A stretch of 64,000 nt of DNA from Euclidia mi (lineage: Eukaryota > Arthropoda > Insecta > Lepidoptera > Erebidae): contig OX123186.2 of the NCBI GenBank assembly GCA_944739405.2, positions 40,905,551 through 40,969,550 on the forward strand. The letters are read 5' to 3'. The stretch's first letter is position 1. Every line of letters starts with the position of its first letter. This document shows positions 1 to 11,862 of the stretch, one piece after another. Made by a program: the position numbers and the translations under genes. The notes beneath the pieces are model-generated. The model made no database searches and was not told where the DNA came from. It saw only the letters and a program-made list of their open reading frames with translations.

Positions 1-869
1 GCCAACAGGCCGTCGTATTTACTTTAATAAAGCACTTTAATATTAAGTACTTATTAGACAAAAACGGCTACGCTAGCATGAGACATCATGGGTCTTTACC
101 AAACGACAGCTGCCCTGTGCAAATAATCACTTTGTACAAACTCTGCTGGATAATATGCAACTTCTACTTACTCCGAAAGCTCATTTTATTAATTATTTCA
201 ATTTATAATAACCAATACCTTATGCTCATGATTATTTTGCGATAAACAACACGCGGTTAAGAGTAGATCTTTGTAGGAAAGCTATTTGTATGTACAATAA
301 TTACTTGGCTTCTATAAGTGGTTACTTTAAAGTCCCACTATGGGAAAATATACTCTTGCAAACGATTGTATGCACACTAGCATTTTAAATGTTCTACTCT
401 ATAGAAGTCTATTTCATTGCCTATAGTATAGACTATAGCTAATGAAACTTATTTTTTTTCAGTTCTGGTAAATAAGCCATTGCTTTAGCAGTTGCTCACA
501 TAAAATATGAATATAACAGCTATGGTTTACAACAGAACTACAAACAAGTAGACAATAAATTAAAGTTCCAAGCATATGGAAAGGTGTCGACCGTTATATC
601 CGCGTTTGCCTAGAGCCAATTGGCAATAACACTTTAACGATATTTTTATGCAGATGAATTTTGCACTCCATTTACCTCGGAATTATTCCCCAGTGACCAA
701 TAACATCTTGACAACCGTACCTTTTTATTTGAGCCAATTACTCAGCTACTCGACGTAAACAGAACATTAATTTGTAACGTCCTTACGAACCGAAACAAGC
801 ATACCTAATACATCTTCCAAACAAAGGAATAATACTTTCGCTTTCAACCCAATCACAATTGAATGAATG
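1..869. other. AT-rich sequence without recognised gene
   Basis: I see no ORF, RNA gene or repeat that I can name here. The sequence is AT-rich and looks intergenic or intronic. Confidence 0.5.
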
Positions 870-1010
870 AATGTTTATTTTCAATATTATAACTCACAAA
901 GCACATAAATTACAAACTTCTGCCAAACTATAGAACAGTTTGTTGGCAGATGCAGGCTCCTTTTATCTACAATCTGTAATTCAAACATTCATTTTTTTTT
1001 TAATTAGATA
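870..1010 (+). repeat. Possible dispersed repeat with (GAAT)n start
   Basis: The block begins with GAATGAATGAATG, then contains an inverted pair TCTGCCAA...TTGGCAGA and ends in a T-run. A short tandem 4-mer leading into AT-rich sequence is a usual look for lepidopteran non-LTR tails. The family is not identified and the boundaries are approximate. Confidence 0.25.
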
Positions 1011-2129
1011 AGTAACCCATGAAATTACTTAAAGTTGGTAGATATATTCCCCCAAAAAAAAGAACTTGGACGTTTCATCGGTTACAAAGGGAATTTTGCC
1101 AAACTTCATCAAGGGTCCAAAGGAAAAAGTTAGATTCGAGAAAAAGGAAAAAAGATTTATCTTATTAATTGCTGTTACTTCAATTTTATCTTATAATATA
1201 TTTATCTTATATATCTTATAATATAATATATTTTGGGGATCCATTGCTCTGTTGGCAAAACCAACCCTTATTTGATTGGTTTTGCGCCCGATTTCTGCCA
1301 TTCATCTGCCGTAAAAGGTTTTCTCGGAAATAACATGACGTAGGTATTTGATATTCGACTTGAAATTATATTTCCCTACACATAGCTGACGCAGGAGTAG
1401 ATGTATACCTCGTGCAAATGTAAATAATACAAAATATACCCTGGTACCTAAAGAAACATTAGAAGAGAAGAAAATATTCTCATATAAAATCGATGGCTTT
1501 CGATTACAAATTCTTCTATGGGATTTAGAAACCGGTCAACTAGTCCTGAACTGACATTGCATGTAAAAATGTATAATATACTATATTTTTTCCTGTTAAT
1601 ACATATAGTTTTGTATACCTCTAAGGGGAAAGACAAGGAAATATATTCTAATTTGTAGACAAAACGCAAAAAAAATCTTAAACGCTACCACTTACACCTT
1701 GTATTGTAACTTATCTAGGTACTACTTAATTCTTCTTCCAGTTTCCATCTAGCACTGAATTATTAACTACAAAACTCTTCTTCTCACGGTAATGGAAATA
1801 AAAAGTTTGTCTATGAGAATTTTTAATCAGTAATAAACTTATAATTACTCGGAACACTGAACATCAACAATGTTCTCGGCATAACTGCAACTGTAGTGTG
1901 AACCTAATTGGAATGTTTCCTCGAAATGTGCTCCCTAATCGAGCAACGGAAAGATAACTACATAGTGGAAAATCTTCTTATTATGTTATGACTTATTTAT
2001 GTTCTTGTAGTACATCTTTAGGTTCTTGGTCACAATTGTATACTGTTAATAGAGTGATAATAGTTGCCTTGATGACGTACCTACATGGCTGGCGGTATAC
2101 GTATTGGCGAGTCTTTATTCGGCCTTCTT
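1011..2129. other. AT-rich sequence without recognised gene
   Basis: No supported gene. Repeated ATCTTATAATATA tracts lie at about 1187-1232. A stem GCAAAACCAA/TTGGTTTTGC lies at about 1255-1285. Nothing else stands out. Confidence 0.45.
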
Positions 2130-2470
2130 GGGCTAAACCGTTAAGGATCCAACGCACGGCGGCACGGCCGCCGGCATTACCTCCGGCACTGCCACCGCCA
2201 AAGCCGCGTGCACCAGGTGGCATACAAAGCCGCCGGCTTTGCCGCACGAAGGAGCCGCCGGCATGGCCGCCCGAATAGGCCTGCGTGCCGCGCGGGTTGC
2301 AACTTGCTACTTGTGTGTGGTCGTTCTATACAACTGGAATTATGCCCGGCGGCTATCTGCGGCAGATGCCGGCGGCACCGACGCCCGACAAATGCCGGCG
2401 GCACGTGTCGCGCGGCATAAGCCGGCGGCCAGTGCCGCTGGCACTGTGTGTAGCAGCATTTGCCCTCCAT
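2130..2470. repeat. GC-rich island built from GCCGGC motifs
   Basis: This 340-bp block is strongly GC-rich inside AT-rich flanks. Variants of the self-complementary word TGCCGGCGGCA or its reverse recur at irregular spacing (about 2169, 2230, 2252, 2366, 2392, 2418). Short ORFs run through it on both strands and in several frames, as expected of a stop-poor GC-rich repeat rather than a gene. It may be a CpG island or a decayed minisatellite. I cannot assign a family. Confidence 0.5.
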
Positions 2471-4153
2471 TGTTCAGGTTCACAGCGCAGCTACATCTTT
2501 AAGTATAAATATTGTATTACAAGCGTAGAAAAGAAGCATATTTTATCACATTTTTTGTGTATTAAACAGCTTGGTGACAGACTAATCTAGTAGATAGGCA
2601 CTTGATATAATTTCAGCAGTTTGTTAATTCTGCAAGTGAATCACTTTTGAGCCTCTTCGTGGATGAAAATTTATGGAGACAACCGCTGGAACATTATGAT
2701 AGGGTTACAATATGGGATGAATTACAATGTAATCCAATCCAATGTAGCAAGAGAATCGAATATCAGAATTCCAATAGCAACAAATGTTTTAAAAAGGATT
2801 CATGAAAATTTTCTATAGAAAATTAATTCCACGAGCCGAATTTCCACATTATATTTATTTTATTTATAAACTCATAAATCCTCAAATGCCTTTACCACAC
2901 AGAATCGAACATAATTCAACAATAATAAAGGAGGCATTAGCTGCAAATGGTATCTCTACACAGACCATCAGGCAAAGCAAAATAAGCATAACGTGAAAGA
3001 ATATAAGTACAAAATACTTCCTAAACCAGCCACATATAAGATAAGAGAAACTTTGGCTACTTATGCTTTTTGAGTTTTAATTTTTTAACTATATACGATA
3101 TTATATTGTTAGTTACGATTACGATTACGATTTTTTTATAACTTTAATTATAACTTTTTATCCATGTTGGATATATAGTTATAATGATAAATTCGTATTT
3201 GATTAGTCTTGCAAGTGGTAGTAAAAGTTAATAATTATATTAACTTATATAACGAATTCTCGTATTCTTGATGGGTTATTCACACACACGTTTCGGAGAG
3301 CCACGAAAACGATAAATTTGGTTACATTTATTCTATTTATTTTTTCTATTATTTTCGACTTGTACCGTCGTCATAATAAGTGCATAAAAGTAGTTTGAAA
3401 TATATAAGACCAAAGTATTTAATTTGAAATTTTGCACATCACTCACTCATATGTTTCTTAGAGATTAATACAGTTTGTATAAAATGTTTAAAATAGAATA
3501 GGCTATTAGAAGAACTGAAAAAATATTACATATGTACATAAATATCACAATATTATCAAATACATTCTACAATTTATAACTACAATATTTTTAGAATTAG
3601 ATGTACTTACTGCTAATATTTCTTTTTAACTTTACTTTACCATTACTATATTATTATAAGTTGATACTAATGTTGATTATGTTTATAGTTGATTGTCGAA
3701 GTCCAATTCTGCCTGTTTTTAAATTATGTTAATTTTCCATTTAGTCTAGATATTTTGAATTTTGTGTATGAAAAAAGAAGCGATTGTGACAATAATTAAA
3801 ACCTGTGATCGCCCTAAGAAACTCTACTTTGTATTCTTTAATTATTAATTATAATACTTACTACAGCCAAGCAAAACTCTATAAATTTTCCTGATCCTTA
3901 AATTTAAGTGTTTAAATTTAGTAACTAATAATATTTTATAAACGGTATGTTGCTGTTGACAGTAGTTTAACGGTACGGGTGTCGCGGGGATCGGGGCCCT
4001 AAGAGAATAACCCTTATGGATTAGGTGTCCAAGAAAGTTCGCTGTCCAAAAGGGAACCATAAAACAGAAATGTCCATCTTAATATTAGTTTTATTTTAAA
4101 AGCTTGAATTAAAAAACAAACATTTAGATAATCTTGGGAAGGCATTTAGATAA
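2471..4153. other. AT-rich sequence, no recognised gene
   Basis: No coding signal that I trust. A short ATTACG tandem tract sits at about 3112-3130. The ORFs at 2802-2996 and 3845-4060 have no recognisable motif and are probably chance. Confidence 0.45.
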
Positions 4154-4250
4154 ATCTCCCCGAAGGGGTAGGCAGAGGTGTATTATACACCCACACTACG
4201 CCAGTTATGTTTAGGTCCCAATGTAATAGGGGGCGAGCCTATTGCTATTT
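4154..4250 (+). repeat. Dispersed lepidopteran repeat fragment
   Basis: It contains CCCCGAAGGGGTAGGCAGAG near its start and GGGGGCGAGCCTATTGC near its end. The same two landmarks recur at 62078-62178 in this window. I recognise the pair as a repeat common in moth and butterfly genomes but cannot give its formal name. Confidence 0.6.
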
Positions 4251-4549
4251 AGCGAGCGATAAATAACATTTTTAATACGCACCTAACTTCGACAGAGATG
4301 AGTGCCCGAGGTACCTGCAGCCTAAACTCACCTGGATATTTTATGTAATCTTCATATACCTAAATCACGAAATTCACTATTGAGACAAGGATATTTATTT
4401 AATTTGTGCACCCATTCTCGCATAATATCCTGTTTTATAAATGTACCTACTACTTTCCAAAAAAATAAGAGAAAGGTATTTTAGATAACACCATTATTTT
4501 AGGTAATCTTGGTGTTTCTAAGTATGTCCACCGCTGCCACTGCGTTTAC
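4251..4549. other. AT-rich sequence, nothing recognised
   Basis: No gene or named repeat seen between the dispersed repeat and the candidate exon. Confidence 0.4.
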
Positions 4550-4650
4550 CGCTGCGGTGTGTTCGTGGCGTGCACGACGCTCTGCCGAGCCGCCTGCCGC
4601 GCCGCTCGCCGCTTAGACCGATCCTTGGACCAGGCCGTATCGGTATTGTA
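4550..4650 (-). CDS. Candidate host coding exon, basic peptide
   Basis: Read on the minus strand, a pyrimidine-rich stretch ending in TTTTACAG precedes an open 101-bp block. The block ends where CGG runs into GTAAAC, which is a usable donor. The frame also meets a TAA there, so it could instead be a terminal exon. The block is sharply GC-rich with mostly G/C third positions against AT-rich flanks, as in lepidopteran coding exons. The peptide is basic, with a KDRSKRRAARQAARQ core. I do not recognise the protein and no partner exon is evident nearby. The support is splice-like signals plus composition only. Confidence 0.35.
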
Positions 4651-5065
4651 CTGTAAAATAGAGTTACGTAATAATTTTATAATTATAACACGTGTAACCA
4701 TAGACCACAAACTATTATGGATTTGACACTCAGTTTTCATATTTGCAGTATGAACATAAATATTAGTACTTTTATGTATTGTGATATAAATGGTGCCTAA
4801 TCATTGCGAACACTTCTGATGTTCGAAACGAAAATCAAACAATTTCTATTCTGTTCTAACTCAGAATGCGTGAATGCTCAAGGTAAAATTTTAGAGCTGC
4901 CGAACTTACGCTCGTACTCACAAACAATAATCAAGTAAGAGACGTTAGGTTTTCTATATACTTAATAATATTTTAATTTTATGTACGAGCATACTCCTCC
5001 ATATGTTCAGTACTGTCATTTTCTCAAATGTCTTCTACATTTGCAGTTTCTAAGGTTGCTTAAAG

Positions 5066-6484
5066 CCCTCCCCCGTGGGATCTCCACTTTGTCGTGGCGG
5101 GGGGCTCAGTAACCGTGGGTTCGAGGTACAACACCCACGGCACGGAAATAATATCTAACAGTATTCTATCTCCATACAAACGCACAAAACTCGAGTTATA
5201 CCTACGTGTCCCGAGCGCAGTACACATTATACTGTGCCTAAAGTACACAGCAGCCGCGATCGTGCCGCTGTGACGAACGGACGGTGACGGTTTTTGTAGC
5301 AGTATTCTTTATTTGAATAGGGTAGTTTCCAGGGTCAAAATAATTACATTTTATATAGTCCGTATTTAAGATTATAAAAAAATATTGGACAAGTATTGTT
5401 TCTTTTTTCGATTAAATAAAAAATAACAAAGATATAGCCCTTTAAAGTTACGTGTGACGTCATCTAGTGCGAAAAAATGCAGCACGGCGTGACGTTATAC
5501 ATAACTTTAATGAGCTATATCTTGGTCATTTTTGGTTTAATTTACAAATAAAAAAATACGTATGGCTTATTTTTGAATAATCTAAAGGACGGACTTATAA
5601 TTTTTTTGTCAACTAGCCTATTATAATTATAGCGACGATTTGTTGCTGTTTGAATTCGTTAAGTCACATAAAGATAAGATTTTTCAAATTCAAAAAAAGT
5701 CTACTTAGTGTAACCAATAGGTCATTTCCTAGGGTGCTTACATACCGACATGATTTTTATTTGTTTGAATAAAAAAAAGTAATATTTACAATCACAAAAC
5801 CAAAAAAAGCTTCGAGTAAGTAAATGTAGTTAAAATACTTGATGCGAGCAGCCCTATCGCTTTTTTACGCCCAGCGCGTCTGTAGGCATATAACTCGGGA
5901 AGACGGCTGAGTTACAATACTGTTAGATTATATTACCGTGCCCACGGTGAAGCTAAGCGGGATCCCGGGAGGGGACGCTCCACGTGGGCTTGCGTAAGGC
6001 CTGCGTAGGATGCGTCCCAAGGTGCGGGTGCGGGGACAGTTCTGTCTGTCCCTCGCAGTCGGGTGCGGTCGCGGGAGGAGAGGCGTGTCGGTGTTGCGTT
6101 GCGGCACGCCTTATCTCCCGCGACCAAATGGGGGCGCACCATCGTAACGTCGCGGGGGGGCCGCAGAGGAAAAGGAGATGCGGTGTTGCGTTGCCGTCCT
6201 CCCTATCCTCTGCAGCCGCTGGGTGTTTTGGCGACGGAGCCCAACACCTTCATCCGCCGCCAAGGGGGTTTCGTTCGGGGCCCGCCTGACCATCTGGTGG
6301 GCTAATACCCGTCGGGGGGTAGCGAGGAATGCTTCGGAGAAACCCTACTCTCCGACACATGGGTACATGAGGAGCATGGGTTGGTTTTTAGTCAGTAAGA
6401 GTCTAACAGTCCCCTTCGCCCTTCCCCCCCAGGGCGGAGTGACTCCACGAGGATTTTCCAACCCGACTCCAAAAAAGAAAAAAA
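5066..6484 (+). mobile_element. SINE-like retroelement copy 1, split by a nested element
   Basis: This is a non-LTR insertion flanked by a perfect 14-bp target duplication AAGGTTGCTTAAAG (5052-5065 and 6485-6498) and ending in an A-rich tail. Without the nested 800-bp element and its 7-bp duplication it is about 612 bp. It starts with a C-run followed by GTGGGATCTCCAC, a start shared with other copies in the window, so this is a defined 5' end rather than random LINE truncation. The GC-rich body has many overlapping ORFs that I regard as non-coding. Its 3' tail (TTGGTTTTTAGTCAGTAAGAG type) differs from the tails of the other copies. Confidence 0.75.
5141..5940. mobile_element. 800-bp nested inverted-repeat DNA element
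   Basis: It has terminal inverted repeats of about 28 bp with three mismatches, starting CACGGAAATAATATCTAACA at the left and CACGGTAATATAATCTAACA (reverse strand) at the right. It is flanked by a perfect 7-bp direct repeat CCCACGG (5134-5140, 5941-5947). Copies of the host SINE elsewhere in the window are uninterrupted here, which confirms an insertion. The interior shows no transposase ORF, so it is non-autonomous. The CAC start recalls CACTA or Transib-type ends, but a 7-bp duplication fits neither well, so I leave the superfamily open. Confidence 0.75.
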
Positions 6485-6498
6485 AAGGTTGCTTAAAG

Positions 6499-7725
6499 TC
6501 CATTGCCATGATTTAACCTCAGTTTGCGTGAAGTATTTTACTTCATAATACACTGTCAGAAACACCAGCTACTATTCCCATACAAATATATGTAGGTACC
6601 AAACTCCGTCAACATTCGCTGAGGCTTAATAAATTTACGAAAAACAAACGTGCCAACCACCGCAACGAGTTGCCGGTTTTAATCAAATCCATGCTACCGT
6701 ACACCACATTAGTAGTTTCATAAATTATATTAATGATCATAATTTGTTGTGTATCAGCAACCCCAACAATTGTCACAATACACTGAACAAAGTAAACACT
6801 CAGTTTATAATATGCAAATTGCATAATGTATGTAAAGGGTTGCGGTTCAAGCGAATACTAAGTGCATATATTGAATTGATGGTTAATGCGTTTCAGTATT
6901 AATGGGTACAATGACGTTGTAACGGAGTTTTATTTGCTAATGTATTTGCCATGTACGGGTATATACGTTGCAATAAATGGTTGAAAGCTAAGGCCACGTA
7001 AGACCGCGATATCTCTGCAGAATTAAAGAGTGTCAGACTGACCTCCTAAACGAGTGATGGCAGCTTTCTATGGTGTAAACCAGTGTCAGGATATTAAGGT
7101 GTCTTCATGACAGTCGGGATGGACAGCTTTATATGTTCTTCCAATTACGGCGGGTGTGACTTTTTAAACTATGTGTCCACTTTTCAGCAACAAGTCCTTT
7201 GATAACATTTTCACACAATTGCAGAAAAATCAGGCCAAATTAATCTTATCTCTGATGCTCTTTCATAGTCTTGTCATCGACTGTACGTCACTCAACCGCT
7301 TTATCTCCTCGCACTCGTTCCTTACCGTCTGTTAGAAGTGCTGGCTTGCCCTTTTGTTTACGTTACTATTTTGCTTTGCTTTGATGTTTTTGTGACCACT
7401 AACCTGACGATGACTTTATGCATGAAGTTAGCTGATCTCGTACTGCACTAACATATTTTTTTATTTGTTACGTGTCCATTACTAGAAACTGATTTGAATG
7501 TCAACGTCACAACTCTACGTTACAATTGTGTGCCAAAAAATGTAAAACAACTAATATTATTGAAATAAGCAACAATTATTATATTATCTAAAAAGTATTT
7601 GTTTTCAATGTTTGTGTACATTTTATTTTGAATGTTTTTTAAAGACTAAGCCCGCACTTGTACTGAATCCAGAAGCGTGGGGAACAAGACTAACAATGAA
7701 AGAAAGGGCAGAAATTTATATTAGC
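6499..7725. other. AT-rich sequence without recognised gene
   Basis: No coding or repeat signal that I can support. Confidence 0.45.
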
Positions 7726-7842
7726 GGCTGCTATAGCCGAGATTAGACAACCAACACACTGCCATGCATAAGGTACCGGATTCGAATCTACGGCGCGCAC
7801 CACTATACGTAAGCACTATGTAGTTAGATAGATAGATAAAAC
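7726..7842 (+). repeat. Decayed tRNA-headed SINE fragment
   Basis: A TATAGCCGAGATTAG A-box-like segment and a GGATTCGAATC B-box-like segment precede GGCGCGCACCA. This is the same order as in the better preserved SINE at 43946. A (GATA)n tract and AACTTTATTG follow. The copy is diverged and incomplete. Confidence 0.55.
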
Positions 7843-8288
7843 TTTATTGTGCAAATACAGTTATTTGTTACAAATTTATATATGTATTAAAGAATAAATT
7901 TTCAGTTCTTTATAATTGTATAATGATTTTTTGTTTCCTGCTAAGAAGCAGTTCTATGCAACTATACGATGTCTGAAATATTAAATTGACATAGTGCATA
8001 ATTCTGACAAAAGCAAATATTCTGCCAAATCTGTTTTGACTAGTAAGTGTAGTCCAAGCTCAAAAAAAGGGAAAGATTTGGATGCTATTGGGATATTGCT
8101 AGGACAATGATGCAGTGCGTAATAAACATTTAAACACATAAGCACTCCTACATACAAATTCATTCGACGACAGCTACAAATTGACTCTTACTTACGTATT
8201 TCTACTAAGTATGATTATAGCATATTATGAATTGTTTAATTCTAAATTTAACGCGCACTAATCAGTCTATTTAGACCCTAAAATATTC
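7843..8288. other. AT-rich flank, nothing recognised
   Basis: No gene or named repeat is visible. Confidence 0.4.
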
Positions 8289-8766
8289 TTTTTTTTTTTT
8301 GTTTTACGAGGTGGAAAATCCCTTCGGATCTCCGACTCTTGGGGGAAATAAGAGCCGGAGTATGTGGTGTTTCCACTAAAAACCACCTCGACTGCCGCCA
8401 TGTACCCGTGTGTCGGAGGGTGGGGCATCACCTGAGCACTCGTCGCCACCCTCCGACGGATATTGGCCCGCCAGATGGTCAGGCGGGCCCCGAACAAAAC
8501 CCCCTTGGTGACGGATTAAGGTGTTGGACTCCGCCGCCAAAACGCCCAGCGGCCGCAGAGGATAGGGAGGACGGCAACGCAACACCGCATCTCCTCTTCC
8601 TCTGCGGCCCACCGCGACGCATCGAATGGTGCGCCCCCATTTGGTCGCGGGAGATAGGGTGCGCGGCAACGCAACACCGACACGCCTCTCCTCCCGCGAC
8701 CGCACCCGACTGCGAGGGACAAACAGAACTGTCCCCCGCACCCGCACCGTTGGACGCATCCTGCGA
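8289..8766 (-). mobile_element. SINE-like retroelement copy 2, 5'-truncated
   Basis: Reading on the minus strand, the body matches copy 1 and ends in the GAGGTGGTTTTTAGTGG...CCACCTCGTAAAAC tail plus an A-run (T-run at 8289-8300). The 5' portion upstream of GGACGCATCCTGC is missing. I find no clear target duplication. The overlapping ORFs in this block belong to the repeat body, not to genes. Confidence 0.7.
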
Positions 8767-9546
8767 AATTTATTTCACAGGCCTGTAAAGTTGTATAACC
8801 GCTTGGTTATGGCTGAGTTTATTCGTGCAGATTTACTAGTGACCCACCTCAGCGACATGTCCCAGGAATCGTAATCTGCAACGTTAATTCAGCTGTGACT
8901 GCGAGTCACTTTACGACGGTTAGATCCGTGCTGTTGTACACCGGAGGCATTTTAGTGTTAATTCGTATTTGAGTGGCCTTTTTACGTCTGTTCAACTAAC
9001 CAATTACGTTAGAAGTGATACAGTTTTCCGGGTGTGTGGTTTCGAATGGGTTGGACATCTACTTATTTCCCACATTTGATTTATTTTTCTTATTGCTTCG
9101 AGGAATACTAGACTGGAGATTCTATTCAGTCTAGCATTCTATAACTATATTCTATCACTTTAGTTTAAGGTCCTCGCTTCTAATATAAGAACAGTGAAAG
9201 TTTTAAGTCTCTATAAAGTTACGTGTGTGTGAAATTGTAATAACAAAGACTTTAGAGTCATTTAACTCTATTACATATGTAACATTCATTCACTTTAAGT
9301 CATAAATTCAACACGACTCAATACACATGTACAATAAATAAAATATGAGCATGACAATACTCAATAAAAGTAAGGACTCTTAAAATATTCAAAAGGTATT
9401 ATTTGATTTAGGTACTTAAGCCTTTGTCAACCTGGCTTTGAAGTTGTGGATGTTTGTATAATCAATGACGATAGCTTCAAGATGGTCCCCACATTGTTTT
9501 CTTCTGAACGTCATCGTCCATACTTATTATAATATGAAGTTCCCTC
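8767..9546. other. Unique-looking AT-rich sequence
   Basis: No supported gene or repeat. Confidence 0.4.
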
Positions 9547-9604
9547 TTTGACCGATAGGTCAAAGGTCGCTATTGTACAGACAGACATATCTGTACAATA
9601 GCGA
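9547..9604. repeat. Two adjacent perfect hairpins
   Basis: CTTTGACC-gata-GGTCAAAG (9547-9566) is followed at once by a 15-bp perfect arm TCGCTATTGTACAGA, an 8-nt loop and its exact reverse complement (9567-9604). They lie 29 bp outside the left end of the large palindrome. Confidence 0.85.
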
Positions 9605-10209
9605 CAACATTCGTACGGTTTTCACCAATAGATAGTGTAATACGCGAGTTTTACAATTCAAGCGGGTAAAGCCGCGGTCGAAGTCTATTCTCACATAAAT
9701 TCAACCAAACAATGAAACTCTTAAGCTTTGTAATATAAGTATAGAAAATATAAATAAATCAGTGTAACTCTTCCAACCAAATTCATCATAAATATTAGCT
9801 TCTTCTTTATTTTCGTGTGAATGTGTGGCCAACCCTGATGTTGGAGTTTTAGATCACATAGATAGATATGGCCCAAGTTACGTCTCGCTATGAGCACTAC
9901 AAAATAATTCTAAATCCTGTCTGAGTTCAGCATATAGTGATCCTTAAACTTATAATTCAAACTTGCGCAAAGCTAAGAACTTTAGTCTTCGGAGTTGGCT
10001 CTCCGTGTAGACCAGCTGGTAGCTTAATTAAATGTTATTACTGAATGGGGTAACAATTCGAAAGTAATTAAATTAAATGGACCGGACGATATGGCTCCGG
10101 TAGTGCGGAAGGTAATTACTAATTGAAAGTGTATGAAAGCTAAACTAATATTCACAGAGCACTTGTGGACACATAATTAGGTTCATATTATTATTATGGG
10201 TACCTCTAC

Positions 10210-10303
10210 GCTATTTATCACACGTGTTGAACCTTGTGTTGGCCCTTCTAATGAGAAAAGCCCTGTGCCCAGCTCTGGGAAAAGGCTGATGACGATGATT
10301 AAT
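10210..10303 (+). repeat. LINE 3' tail fragment
   Basis: The phrase GCCCAGCTCTGGGAAAAGGC runs into GATGACGATGAT. This is the typical 3' end of lepidopteran RTE-like LINEs, which finish in GAT repeats. A mirror copy lies at about 23596-23689. Confidence 0.6.
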
Positions 10304-10436
10304 TAGGTAATCCATCGAATATGCTGACAATCGTTCAAACCTTAGAACAATGTTTATTCTTCTGGGTTGTTGGTTTTTAGTCCCTTCATGGCATAAATAT
10401 ATGGTTAATTTTATAAAAGAAAGGACATCATTCATT

Positions 10437-10805
10437 TTGTACCCAAAAATGAAAATGCCGGTCAGAACAAAAATATACTGGATTTTTATGGGAAATAATA
10501 TCCTGATGATTTTTTACTATTAGAAGAAACGTCTACGATTAACCCCCTGCTACATACCGAGGTATTTCGTACCCAAAAATGAAACTGGCGGCCAGAATAA
10601 AAGAATAATGGATTCTCATAGGAAACAATGTCCTGACGAGTTTTTACTATTACCAGGAACGTCTATGATTAACCCCTTGCTACGCCCAGGTATTTCGTAC
10701 CCAGAAATGGAAGTGTCGGCCAGAATAAAAGAATAAGTACCTACTGGATTCTTTTGGGAAATAATGTCCTGATGATTTTTACTATAAGGTACAATCTACG
10801 ATTAA
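10437..10805 (+). repeat. Minisatellite, three units of about 130 bp
   Basis: GTACCCAAAAATGAAA or a close variant begins units at 10439, 10569 and 10697, giving periods of 130 and 128. Each unit carries a TGGATT...GGAAAYAATRTCCTGA segment and an ACGTCTAYGATTAACCCC segment. Inverted partial units also occur at about 11811-11862 and 12480-12530, between and beside the SINE insertions. The SINEs therefore appear to have inserted into this repeat. Confidence 0.8.
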
Positions 10806-10810
10806 TACGC

Positions 10811-11384
10811 TTTTTTTTCTTCGCTGTGGAAATGCATTTACGCACGTAAGTGGGACTCGACGGCTGGAGTGCAAGGCCGTAATACCCACTAAAACCATAG
10901 CGCATACTTCAACGCCATTTTTGGGGCACCAGGGGGTCGCGTTAGCATTCTACCCTGATACCCCGGCGGATAGCCCGAAGGCGACAACCTCCTTGGCGGC
11001 GGATGAAGCTGTTGGGCTCCGCCGCCAAAACACCCAGCAGCCGCAGAGGATAGGGAGGACGGCAACCTGACAACACCGCATCTCCTCTTCCTCTGCGGCC
11101 CCACCGCGACGCAACAATGGTGCGCCACATTTGGTCGCGGGAGATAGGGCGCGCGGCAACGCAACACCGACACGCCTCACCTCCTGTGACCGCGCCCGAC
11201 TGCGAGAGACAGACAGAACTGTCCCCCTCACCCACATCTTTGGACGCATCCTGCACAGACCCCCTCCAAGCCCACACGGAGCGTCCACTCCCAGGATCTC
11301 TCTTAGCTTAACCGCGGGTGTCCAAGCCCCGGTTACTAAGCCCCCCCACCACGACAAGGTGGAGATCCCACGGGGGGGGGGGGG
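10811..11384 (-). mobile_element. SINE-like retroelement copy 3, alternative 3' tail
   Basis: On the minus strand it starts with a C-run and GTGGGATCTCCACC and carries the family's GC-rich body. It ends in GGTTTTAGTGGGTATTACGG...CACAGCGAAG plus an A-run (T-run at 10811-10818). The body is shared with the plus-strand copy at 11863 but the tail is different. No target duplication was found. Confidence 0.7.
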
Positions 11385-11850
11385 TATATGATCATAATAG
11401 GTGGTAAAAATAATAACAAAATGATTAGGTTAATCATTTTATTATTTTTAATATACATGTTTTTACATTTCAGTATACCATATATTCATCTATCTTTATA
11501 TATCATAACATTTTCTAACCCTACTGTGGGTGGACTTATATGAGGTTCGTGTCTTGCGAAGCTCTTGTACCAAATCAAACACATGTTGTTAGAGCAGCAA
11601 CCGGGGACCCTTCCTCCCCGGTTGCTGCTGTACGCGGTGAAGGGACGGGGTGCGGCCGTGCGAGATGCGGCGTAACCTTGCAAACACAATAAAATAGCAG
11701 GTAGCTAGGTTGTTTGACAACTTAAACGTAATGTGATGCTCCAAACATTGTGGGAAAATATAAAATAATATTTTTTTGCATTTTCAAACTAAAATTAGCA
11801 CCACACTGGGGGTTAATTGTAGACGATTCTTGTAATAGTAAAAAACCTTC
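11385..11850. other. Spacer between head-to-head SINEs, with hairpin
   Basis: It contains a perfect 15-bp-arm hairpin AGCAGCAACCGGGGA / TCCCCGGTTGCTGCT at 11593-11629 with a 7-nt loop. Part of an inverted minisatellite unit lies near the right end. The rest is AT-rich with no gene. It is repeated at 15155-15621 and, inverted, at about 22049-22514. Confidence 0.6.
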
Positions 11851-11862
11851 AGGAAATCATTT

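Noticed and set aside
5933..6516. Many overlapping GC-rich ORFs (also at 8339-8788, 10889-12444, 14658-16215, 21423-23010)
   Set aside because: They run on both strands and in all frames of the SINE-like body. Low stop density in GC-rich repeat DNA explains them and no protein motif is present.
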